From the NCBI GenBank assembly GCA_938018155.1, contig CALIIG010000082.1:1-11096 (forward strand): a DNA stretch of 11,096 bases. The letters are read 5' to 3'. How positions within the stretch are numbered: the first letter of the stretch is position 1; each line of letters begins with the position of its first letter. The position numbers and the translations under genes are program-made. Shown one piece after another: positions 1-6,346 of this stretch. This stretch comes from an uncultured Prevotella sp. (GTDB taxonomy: Bacteria; Bacteroidota; Bacteroidia; Bacteroidales; Bacteroidaceae). The notes beneath the pieces were generated by a model, which ran no database searches, had not been told where the DNA came from, and was given only the letters and a program-made list of their open reading frames with translations.

Positions 1-1
1 C

Positions 2-856
2 CTTCGTAACGAAGGCGACTATGATGCTGGAATGGAATCACAAGGACTTATGGGAATGCCTCTGCGTATTGTACAAAAGCAAGACTGGTGGCAAATTGAA
101 ACCCCTGAAGGATACAAGGCATGGGTTCATCCTTCATCGGTAACGGAAATGAATCGTAGTGAACTCTCTGCATGGAACAATAGTCCTCTTATCATAGTTA
201 CAGCTATTTATGGCTTTGTTTATTCAAAGCCCAACATACAGTCGGCTACTATTTGTGACATTGTTGCTTCCAATCGCCTTAAATTACTCGGCATCAAAGG
301 GAGATTTTTTCATGTTCAAACACCTGATGGCAGGCAGGGATATGTATTGCGTACCAATGCTGACGAACTTAAACATTGGCGCAAAAATCTGAAAAACAGT
401 ACACAAGACATCCTGAATACGGCCCGCACCTTGACAGGTATTCCCTATATGTGGGGCGGGACAAGTACAAAAGGTGTCGATTGTAGCGGTTTTGTTCGTA
501 CAACTTTACTTCAACACGATATCATCATACCACGCAATGCTTCACAGATGGCCGTCGAAGGAACACATTTAAACATAGCTCCCGACTACAGCAATTTGCA
601 GTCGGGTGATCTGCTTTTCTTCGGTACTCAGGCTACAAACGATAAGCCTGCACATGTCTCGCACGTTGGATTTTATATTGGTAACGGGCGGTTTATCCAC
701 TCACTGGGGCGGGTTCGCGAAGCCAGCTTCATGCCAACCGATGCCGATTATGATGCCTACAACTTAGGGCGGCTGCTTTGGGCACAGCGCGTACTGCCCT
801 TTATCAACAAACAGCCCAACCTGATGACCACCGACAACAACCCTTTTTATAAATAA
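2..856 (+). CDS. SH3b-NlpC/P60 cell-wall peptidase (YkfC-like), 5' end outside window
   Basis: Probable gamma-D-glutamyl-L-diamino acid endopeptidase acting on murein peptides in the periplasm or envelope. The frame is open back to base 2, and the residues before the first ATG (base 32) continue an SH3-like fold, so that ATG is internal and the true start with any signal peptide lies upstream. Numbering from base 2: the end of one SH3b domain (about 1-50), a second SH3b domain (about 61-125), then an NlpC/P60 catalytic domain (about 135-265). The triad is visible: Cys161 in GVDCSGFV (codon 482-484), His221 in SHVGFYIG (662-664) and His233 in FIHSLG (698-700). The 12-residue His-His spacing and the two-SH3b layout match the YkfC group. 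An Asn (codon 536-538) stands where I expect an Asp that helps bind the free N-terminal amine. It lies 80 bp before a dipeptide epimerase, the next pathway step. The family is secure; the exact specificity is inferred. Confidence 0.9.
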   Translation, partial: LRNEGDYDAGMESQGLMGMPLRIVQKQDWWQIETPEGYKAWVHPSSVTEMNRSELSAWNNSPLIIVTAIYGFVYSKPNIQSATICDIVASNRLKLLGIKGRFFHVQTPDGRQGYVLRTNADELKHWRKNLKNSTQDILNTARTLTGIPYMWGGTSTKGVDCSGFVRTTLLQHDIIIPRNASQMAVEGTHLNIAPDYSNLQSGDLLFFGTQATNDKPAHVSHVGFYIGNGRFIHSLGRVREASFMPTDADYDAYNLGRLLWAQRVLPFINKQPNLMTTDNNPFYK

Positions 857-936
857 TATAAGGTGTAGCGGCAACGACGATGTGATCGTATCTCACGCCC
901 CCTACCCTTTTCATTAATCCCCATTACGAAACAACC

Positions 937-2094
937 ATGTCATCCCGACGCGATTTTCTTAAAAAAGCTACATTGGCAGCCGCCGGAGCGGCCCTGACAA
1001 CAACAGGTGTAAAAGCCATCGAAAAATTTACCATGCCATCATTCAATATAAACCGTAAGGGCAAAGATGACGGACGTTTACACTTGCGCTTTTTTCCTTA
1101 CGAATTAAAGTTACGCCACGTTTTTACCGTTGCCACATATTCACGCACTACTACACCCGACGTCCAGGTCGAGTTAACTTATGAGGGTATAACCGGGTAC
1201 GGCGAGGCATCCATGCCTCAATATCTTGGGCAAACAGTTGAGTCGGTAACAAAATTTCTTAGTAACGTCAATGTAGAACAGTTTACCGATCCTTTCCGTA
1301 TAGAAGATATTCTTGGTTATGTAGATAGCCTTTCGCCCAATGATAGTGCTGCAAAGGCTGCCATTGACATTGCATTACACGATCTTGTGGGCAAGCTCCT
1401 CGGTGCTCCCTGGTATAAGATATGGGGACTTACCTCATCAAAAGCCCCTTCTACCACTTTTACTATCGGCATTGATACGCCTGACGTGGTAAAGCAAAAG
1501 ACGCAAGAGTGTGCCAATCGTTTCAATATCCTGAAAGTAAAATTAGGCCGCGACAACGACAAGGAAATGATTGAGACCATACGTTCTGTAACCGACCTGC
1601 CTATTGCAGTAGATGTTAATCAGGGATGGACTGACAAACAGAAGGCTCTTGACATGATATTCTGGCTTAAGGAAAAGGGTATCGTCATGGTCGAACAACC
1701 CATGCCCAAGAATATGCTTGACGAAACGGCATGGGTTACCGAACGCTCACCACTGCCCATATTTGCCGACGAGGCCATCCAGCGTCTTAAGGACATCAAA
1801 TCAATAGAGAAAGCTTATTCGGGCATTAATATCAAATTAATGAAGTGTACGGGTATGCGCGAGGCATGGAAAATGCTTAATTACGCACGTGCAAGGGGAT
1901 TAAAGGTCATGATAGGCTGCATGACAGAAACATCATGCGCCGTATCAGCCGCAGCACAACTGGCACCGGCGGTCGACTTTGCCGACCTCGACGGCAACCT
2001 GCTCATCTCAAACGACCGCTTCAATGGCATGCAAGTGGTTAAGGGGAAAATAACATTACCCGATTCTCCGGGAATTGGAGTTACACTAAAATAA
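937..2094 (+). CDS. L-Ala-D/L-Glu-type dipeptide epimerase with Tat signal
   Basis: Enolase-superfamily, muconate-lactonizing subgroup enzyme of 385 aa, predicted to epimerise the second residue of L-Ala-D-Glu from murein peptides. Visible catalytic features are the KxK pair Lys200/Lys202 on one barrel strand, the metal ligands Asp226 (AVDVN), Glu253 (MVEQP) and Asp278 (FADEA), and the opposite-face lysine motif IKLMK (Lys300/Lys303). Asp350-x-Asp352 (ADLDG) matches the motif that binds the substrate ammonium group in dipeptide epimerases, so this specificity is favoured over muconate or o-succinylbenzoate chemistry. The N-terminus is a near-perfect twin-arginine signal: SRRDFLK at residues 3-9, an Ala-rich hydrophobic stretch (about 11-22) and a possible cleavage after VKA (25-27). 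The enzyme is therefore probably exported folded with its metal, although classical members are cytosolic. The start at 937 is chosen because it places the Tat motif at the very N-terminus. No clear Shine-Dalgarno sequence precedes it. Confidence 0.9.
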   Translation: MSSRRDFLKKATLAAAGAALTTTGVKAIEKFTMPSFNINRKGKDDGRLHLRFFPYELKLRHVFTVATYSRTTTPDVQVELTYEGITGYGEASMPQYLGQTVESVTKFLSNVNVEQFTDPFRIEDILGYVDSLSPNDSAAKAAIDIALHDLVGKLLGAPWYKIWGLTSSKAPSTTFTIGIDTPDVVKQKTQECANRFNILKVKLGRDNDKEMIETIRSVTDLPIAVDVNQGWTDKQKALDMIFWLKEKGIVMVEQPMPKNMLDETAWVTERSPLPIFADEAIQRLKDIKSIEKAYSGINIKLMKCTGMREAWKMLNYARARGLKVMIGCMTETSCAVSAAAQLAPAVDFADLDGNLLISNDRFNGMQVVKGKITLPDSPGIGVTLK

Positions 2095-2105
2095 CCGTAT
2101 TCTCT

Positions 2106-2153
2106 GTGCAATGTTCCTTTCTCATGTCCTTGTAAGAGGAAGGAATATTGTAT
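2106..2153 (+). other. Long intergenic RNA hairpin between epimerase and transglutaminase genes
   Basis: Bases 2106-2123 can pair with 2136-2153 as 18 consecutive pairs around a 12-nt loop. Fourteen pairs are Watson-Crick and four are G-U (2106/2153, 2108/2151, 2113/2146, 2120/2139). The four wobbles would be A-C mismatches in RNA from the other strand, so the fold favours the + strand transcript. No U-tract follows, which argues against a standard intrinsic terminator. It may be a processing or mRNA-stability element that sets different expression across the operon. It also covers the TTG at 2148, which argues against that codon as the next gene's start. Confidence 0.5.
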
Positions 2154-2186
2154 TGGAATATCGTAAAACTTACCCCGTCATCCTTT

Positions 2187-3584
2187 ATGAAAAATCAAAA
2201 TAAGTCAGCAAAAAGTTTTCTTAGTCCCATTATTTCACCCCAAAATAACCAGTTTAGTATCGCCTTTTCTTTCCTCATTGCTTCTCTTTTTGCCTTCCTC
2301 CCTACCCTTTCCTTACACGCTCAGCATCCACACAGCTGGCATAAGGACCGACAAAACCGTATAGCAATAGATTTTAATAAGTCACACGAAGAGGTAAAAA
2401 GCTACATCAAACGGTATATTCCTGACGTTACAGACAGTTTGATGGAAGCGTGGGAACAGAGCCATGCACTTGAAACTTACTATATAAATGGTAAGAAACA
2501 TTATTTCCATAGTGCGGGTCCTAATCTCTTCCGCATAGATAAGGCATGCCGTAATATTAAGGCCGGCATTGGCAAAGTGGGTGACAGCGGTGCTATGACC
2601 GATGATATTGTAAACATTCCGGCTATAATTAAGAATGCAGAAGCCAGCCATTTGGCCGAACCGAAACGTATACGCGTAAGATATACCATTACGGTAAATC
2701 CTGATGCTGTGCCCGATAGTACCTTACTCCGCTGTTGGATGCCTTTCCCGCGTACAGACGTTAAACGCCAGACAAATGTAAAATTAATCAGTACAAGCCA
2801 GGATAAATTTACACACTCTCCCATGTCGTGCGACCACTCATCCATTTACATGGAACATAAAGCGCAAAAAGGACAGCCCACCATTTTCAGTGAAGAGTTC
2901 GAATTCACTACTCGCGGAGCATGGTTTAATTTAAAGCCTGCCGATGTAAAGCCATATAATAAGCATTCAGCCGCTTACCGTAAATTTACAGAAAACAGAC
3001 GTCAACATATTATTGTTACCCCACGTCTGCAACAACTTGCCGACAGTATCACACGCGGAATCAGTAATCCGTTACTCCAGGCTCGTGCCATTTTCACCTA
3101 TATCAACGACCATTTCCCATGGGCTTCAGCTCGCGAATATAGTACAATTCCCAATATCCCTGAATACGTTATTGATAACAAGCATGGAGATTGTGGCCAG
3201 GTTACTCTCCTTTTCCTTACTCTTTGTCGTGCAAAAGGCATACCAGGCCATTTTCAGAGCGGCTTCATGATGCATCCACATGAGCAGAATCTGCACGACT
3301 GGTGCGAAATTTATTTTGAAGGTCCGGGCTGGGTTCCGGTAGATCAGTCGTTTGGAATCATGGACTTTTCAAATGATGAGGCCATACGCTATTTCTTTCT
3401 TGGTGGTATAGATAGCTGGCGAATGGTCGTAAACAACGACTTTTCACGCGACCTTTACCCTGCAAAAAAGTTTCCACGCTCCGAAACTGTTGACTTTCAA
3501 AGAGGAGAAGTTGAATGGTATGGCGGTAATCTCTACTTTGATAAATGGCATTGGTCCATCGACGTTCAATACCTCGAGCCTTAA
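2187..3584 (+). CDS. Secreted transglutaminase-like (papain-fold) protein
   Basis: 465 aa from the ATG at 2187. The frame extends to a TTG at 2148, but that codon lies inside an intergenic hairpin, so the ATG is preferred. The N-terminus has a long polar stretch (about 1-22), a hydrophobic core (about 23-40) and a likely signal peptidase site after HAQ (about 43-45). A middle region of about 200 residues has no motif I recognise. The transglutaminase-like domain lies at about 280-400 with the triad in order: Cys336 (HGDCGQ, codon 3192-3194), His370 (LHDWCEIYF) and Asp386 (VPVDQSFG). Members of this superfamily are usually hydrolases or peptidases in bacteria rather than protein cross-linkers. 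It follows the epimerase by 92 bp on the same strand, so a role in breaking down cell-wall or dietary peptides is plausible but inferred. The family call is strong; the substrate is unknown. Confidence 0.85.
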   Translation: MKNQNKSAKSFLSPIISPQNNQFSIAFSFLIASLFAFLPTLSLHAQHPHSWHKDRQNRIAIDFNKSHEEVKSYIKRYIPDVTDSLMEAWEQSHALETYYINGKKHYFHSAGPNLFRIDKACRNIKAGIGKVGDSGAMTDDIVNIPAIIKNAEASHLAEPKRIRVRYTITVNPDAVPDSTLLRCWMPFPRTDVKRQTNVKLISTSQDKFTHSPMSCDHSSIYMEHKAQKGQPTIFSEEFEFTTRGAWFNLKPADVKPYNKHSAAYRKFTENRRQHIIVTPRLQQLADSITRGISNPLLQARAIFTYINDHFPWASAREYSTIPNIPEYVIDNKHGDCGQVTLLFLTLCRAKGIPGHFQSGFMMHPHEQNLHDWCEIYFEGPGWVPVDQSFGIMDFSNDEAIRYFFLGGIDSWRMVVNNDFSRDLYPAKKFPRSETVDFQRGEVEWYGGNLYFDKWHWSIDVQYLEP

Positions 3585-3606
3585 CACTAACTTCAAATCA
3601 TTCGTA

Positions 3607-3641
3607 TTTTTCTATACAATCGCATCATCCAGATAGAAAAA
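3607..3641 (+). repeat. Inverted repeat in leader before the outer-membrane protein gene
   Basis: A perfect 9-bp inverted repeat, TTTTTCTAT at 3607-3615 and ATAGAAAAA at 3633-3641, with a 17-nt spacer, 12 bp before the ATG at 3654. The arms are A/T-rich, so the fold would be weak. It covers part of the A-rich leader that Bacteroidota use in place of a Shine-Dalgarno sequence. A regulatory role is only a possibility. Confidence 0.3.
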
Positions 3642-3653
3642 AAATCCTATAAT

Positions 3654-4430
3654 ATGAAAACGTTTTCCTTCATCATCAGCTTATTATTAAGTTTGTATTC
3701 AACCTCTATCATGGCACAGAATGACAGAGATTCAATTCGTTGGGCCATATCTGCACGCGTGGGAGGCATTACTATTAATGACTATTCGCCTGACAACCAA
3801 CCGTTTTACCTGAACGATGACGAAGGAAATTCGTTCCATATTACCGGTGATTACTATCTTTCCAACCGGTTTGTACTTACAGGAGGGCTTTATCTTGAGA
3901 GCATCGGCATGATGACTGATGCAGCCAATGGAACCGGCTTTAAGCACATCAACATGGCTGGTATCGAAGGTGGGATAAAATATTACTTCTTTCCTTTAAA
4001 ATGGATTGTGCAGCCACACATTGGTACATTTGTACAAACCAACTTCCTTAACTTAGGCAAAACCACAGGCAATGGCGTGTTTACGGCAGAACAGGCTTAC
4101 CCAGGGCATCGGTTTAAAATGGCCTGGGACGTACAATGCCCGGGACTAAGTCTGTGCCCGCAAATAGGTTTCAACATACATTTATTAAGTACCCTTTCAC
4201 TGTGTATTGACTATGAGTTCCGTTTTGGCCTTTGGGGGCACAACCGTTACAGCGTTACTTATATTGACGGACCGCTGGTAAACCAAACATCAAACAAAAG
4301 AAATACATGGATACGCAGCAATATTTCTGTGGGCTTGAAGCTTGACTTCCCCACCGAACCCGTAAGCACCCGTGCATGGAATAACCTACTTTGGATCATC
4401 GGAAGCTGGATTGAGTCGAAGGCACGCTAA
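3654..4430 (+). CDS. Predicted outer-membrane beta-barrel protein
   Basis: 258 aa with a clear Sec signal peptide: Lys at position 2, hydrophobic core at about 4-18, and cleavage near AQ (21-22), a common Bacteroidota ending. The mature part shows alternating polar/apolar strands typical of a small barrel, for example residues 29-41, 61-82, 100-112, 117-130, 168-192 and 218-232, separated by polar Gly/Asn/Asp loops. Two cysteines (162, 168) in a predicted loop could pair. The last clear strand ends at Phe232, and about 26 more residues follow with a Trp-rich apolar stretch (242-252), unusual for a barrel that normally ends on its final strand. It sits 69 bp after the transglutaminase-like gene and just before a strong terminator, so it is probably the last gene of the operon. 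No specific function can be assigned; porin-like, lipid-handling or structural roles are all open. Confidence 0.7.
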   Translation: MKTFSFIISLLLSLYSTSIMAQNDRDSIRWAISARVGGITINDYSPDNQPFYLNDDEGNSFHITGDYYLSNRFVLTGGLYLESIGMMTDAANGTGFKHINMAGIEGGIKYYFFPLKWIVQPHIGTFVQTNFLNLGKTTGNGVFTAEQAYPGHRFKMAWDVQCPGLSLCPQIGFNIHLLSTLSLCIDYEFRFGLWGHNRYSVTYIDGPLVNQTSNKRNTWIRSNISVGLKLDFPTEPVSTRAWNNLLWIIGSWIESKAR

Positions 4431-4434
4431 ATAA

Positions 4435-4469
4435 AATATTCCCGTTTTGAATGTCAAAACGGGAATATT
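4435..4469. terminator. Bidirectional intrinsic terminator between convergent genes
   Basis: A perfect 16-bp inverted repeat (4435-4450 with 4454-4469) with a 3-nt loop and a CCCG/CGGG core. On the + strand it is followed by CTTTTAT, and on the - strand by a T-rich run (TTATTTA) overlapping the stop of the upstream gene. It lies 4 bp after the outer-membrane gene stop and 18 bp beyond the stop of the convergent DUF389 gene, so it can end both transcripts. Confidence 0.9.
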
Positions 4470-4487
4470 CTTTTATAATCAGATTTA

Positions 4488-5834
4488 TTATGGAACTAAA
4501 AGACGCAAGCTATCAGCCTCAGAACGAGCTTTTAACCATTGCTGTAAGCGCACATATTCAGCTTGCGACATACGACCATTATACGATAAAACCGCAATGA
4601 CATAACGCTTTGCATGAACGCTATCTGTACTTGTTTCTTGTACAGGAGCCAATATAATACTGCGCACTTGAGGGCTAATAGCCTTCAGTTCTGCCGAAAT
4701 TTGGCCGCTTAATTTCTCATAACGTGTATATTTAGCTAAATCGTTCTGAAGTGTTTGCATTTGAGCTACCTGTTCTATCAGCTGTTTCTTAGTGGTGTTA
4801 GCCGACTGCGCAGATACGCCCATGCTCGTATCGGTTAATAAAAGACTATCGCTTTCGTAACCCTGTATTACGTGCAAACGATATCCTCCCAAGCTATACA
4901 TGGGTAGTTGTTTTTGCGCACGGGCTATCACATCTTTAGAAATCAGTTTCCCAATTGAAACAATCTTAATGACATGTTTCGCATCATCACGACTCTGAGA
5001 GAGTATTTGAGTACCCTTTACCGACAATTCGTTCTTCACAAAACTGTTAGTATTGTTGTCACGTATGCTGTCTTTAATAATCTGTACCGTCATATACGTG
5101 GCTGGTAATAAGGTTGCAACCGTTATTAACATGATGTACATACGCACCTTTTTTAACCTTGCAGCCTCAACAAACTGACAGCTTCGGAAGTGCATCATTC
5201 TAACACCTACATAGGTTGCCAGCGCGATAAACACAGTATTAATAAAGAAAAGATAGATGGCGCCAAAAAAGAAACTGGCCTGTCCTACAGCCAACCCGTA
5301 ACCCGCTGTACACAATGGTGGCATCAGTGCGGTAGCAATAGCCACACCCGGCAACACATTTCCCTTACCCTTTGTGGCCAATGCCAGAATTCCTGCAGCG
5401 CCACCAAACAAGGCTATGAGCACATCGTAGAGTGTTGGAGAGGTGCGAGCCAAAAGCTCTGAGCGCGCTTCGGTAATAGGCGACAGCGAAAAGTAAATAG
5501 CTGCTGTAAGCACACTGATAACCGTTGCTACCAAATAGTTCTTAGCTGAGCGTTTTAACAAGTCTAAATCACTAATACCAATAGCCAGTCCCATGCCGAT
5601 AATAGGACCCATTAATGGTGAAATGAGCATGGCACCTATAATAACTGCCGTTGAATTGACGTTCAAACCTAACGACGCAATGAAAATAGCAAGGATAAGA
5701 ACCCACAGGTTTGCACCATTGAAAACTACACCACTGCTAATCTGTTCTATCGTCTGGGCCTCGTCTTCCTTATCGGGTAATGCGTTGAAATACCACTTAA
5801 CGGTTCGCCATAATTTTGATTGAGTTTGCTCCAT
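4488..5834 (-). CDS. DUF389 family integral membrane protein
   Basis: 448 aa inner-membrane protein. After a short polar N-terminus (1-40) there are about seven predicted helices, near 42-58, 62-86, 100-119, 134-153, 159-182, 187-210 and 231-251. Family hallmarks are GAMLISPLMGPIIG at 67-80 and GVAIATALMPPLCTAGYGLA at 163-182, conserved small-residue and proline motifs within the membrane. Residues 252-448 form a soluble tail: a mixed alpha/beta part (about 268-325), a probable coiled coil (about 345-385) and a final alpha/beta part (about 390-446). The family is described as conserved membrane proteins of unknown function; transport or sensing are guesses. It is transcribed alone, convergent to the outer-membrane gene and divergent from the ACT gene. 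The start is the ATG at 5834 (complement), preceded by A/T-rich DNA with a -7-like box about 30 bp upstream. Confidence 0.88.
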   Translation of the reverse strand: MEQTQSKLWRTVKWYFNALPDKEDEAQTIEQISSGVVFNGANLWVLILAIFIASLGLNVNSTAVIIGAMLISPLMGPIIGMGLAIGISDLDLLKRSAKNYLVATVISVLTAAIYFSLSPITEARSELLARTSPTLYDVLIALFGGAAGILALATKGKGNVLPGVAIATALMPPLCTAGYGLAVGQASFFFGAIYLFFINTVFIALATYVGVRMMHFRSCQFVEAARLKKVRMYIMLITVATLLPATYMTVQIIKDSIRDNNTNSFVKNELSVKGTQILSQSRDDAKHVIKIVSIGKLISKDVIARAQKQLPMYSLGGYRLHVIQGYESDSLLLTDTSMGVSAQSANTTKKQLIEQVAQMQTLQNDLAKYTRYEKLSGQISAELKAISPQVRSIILAPVQETSTDSVHAKRYVIAVLSYNGRMSQAEYVRLQQWLKARSEADSLRLLVP

Positions 5835-5865
5835 CTTATTCTTTTACTTTAATTTTTAATGCTTG

Positions 5866-5873
5866 CAAATTTA
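5866..5873 (-). promoter_or_regulatory. Candidate Bacteroidales -7 box for the DUF389 gene
   Basis: On the - strand this reads TAAATTTG, an exact match to the Bacteroidales -7 consensus TAnnTTTG, placed 31 bp before the start codon. No convincing TTTG (-33) is seen 19-21 bp further upstream, so the call rests on one element in A/T-rich DNA. The whole gap 5835-6073 holds only this box and the opposite-facing one at 6031; I see no other gene in it. Confidence 0.4.
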
Positions 5874-6030
5874 ACAAAAAGAAAGAGAATATTCGGCTTG
5901 ACACGCTTAATACTATATAATTCTATACGAACTATCATATTTTAAAATCATACAGAAGTACGCTTTATCTCCGTAAAGACATGTGAAAATATTTTTATAA
6001 TAAGGCCAAAGCAATTTAAGAATATAATTG

Positions 6031-6038
6031 TATCTTTG
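6031..6038 (+). promoter_or_regulatory. Candidate Bacteroidales -7 box for the ACT/UPF0210 operon
   Basis: TATCTTTG is an exact match to TAnnTTTG, 35 bp before the ATG at 6074. That position gives a short 5' leader of about 25-30 nt. The expected -33 position (about 6007-6011) does not carry TTTG, so the promoter is partial by consensus or depends on an activator. Confidence 0.5.
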
Positions 6039-6073
6039 CACATAATGAAACATAATTCTATAAATCTTAAACG

Positions 6074-6346
6074 ATGACAAGAGCAATTATTACAGTAGTG
6101 GGCAAAGACACCTCAGGAATCATTGCCCAAGTGTGTACATATCTTGCAGAAAACGGCATCAATATCCTCGATATTAGTCAAACAATTGTTCATGAGTTCT
6201 TTAACATGATGATGATTGTTGACCTCACCAAGGCCACAAAAAACTTCGATACGCTAAGTAACGAGCTGCAAATTGTAGGCAACGAAAAGGGCGTACAGGC
6301 AAAAATCCAGTTAGAAGACATCTTTGATAAAATGCACCGTATATGA
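6074..6346 (+). CDS. Stand-alone ACT-domain protein (UPF0237-type)
   Basis: 90 aa, almost entirely one ACT domain (about 3-72) with a short C-terminal helix (about 77-88). The first strand (ITVVG), the D12-x-x-G15-IIA helix start and the ENGINI strand (26-31) follow the ACT pattern closely, resembling the small GcvR-like regulators and the UPF0237 group. ACT domains bind amino acids or similar small ligands, usually as dimers, and control a partner enzyme or regulator. The ligand here is not evident. Its stop overlaps the start of the following UPF0210 gene by 4 nt (ATGA), so the two are translationally coupled and probably made in fixed ratio, which suggests that the ACT protein senses a metabolite for, or binds to, its partner. 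The start at 6074 is supported by the domain beginning within a few residues. Confidence 0.88.
   Translation: MTRAIITVVGKDTSGIIAQVCTYLAENGINILDISQTIVHEFFNMMMIVDLTKATKNFDTLSNELQIVGNEKGVQAKIQLEDIFDKMHRI

Noticed and set aside
32..34. ATG as the start of the NlpC/P60 gene
   Set aside because: The frame is open to base 2 and the upstream residues continue an SH3-like domain, so the gene is cut by the window edge.
2148..2150. TTG as the start of the transglutaminase-like gene
   Set aside because: It lies within the right arm of the 2106-2153 hairpin, and the ATG at 2187 gives a more normal signal peptide start.
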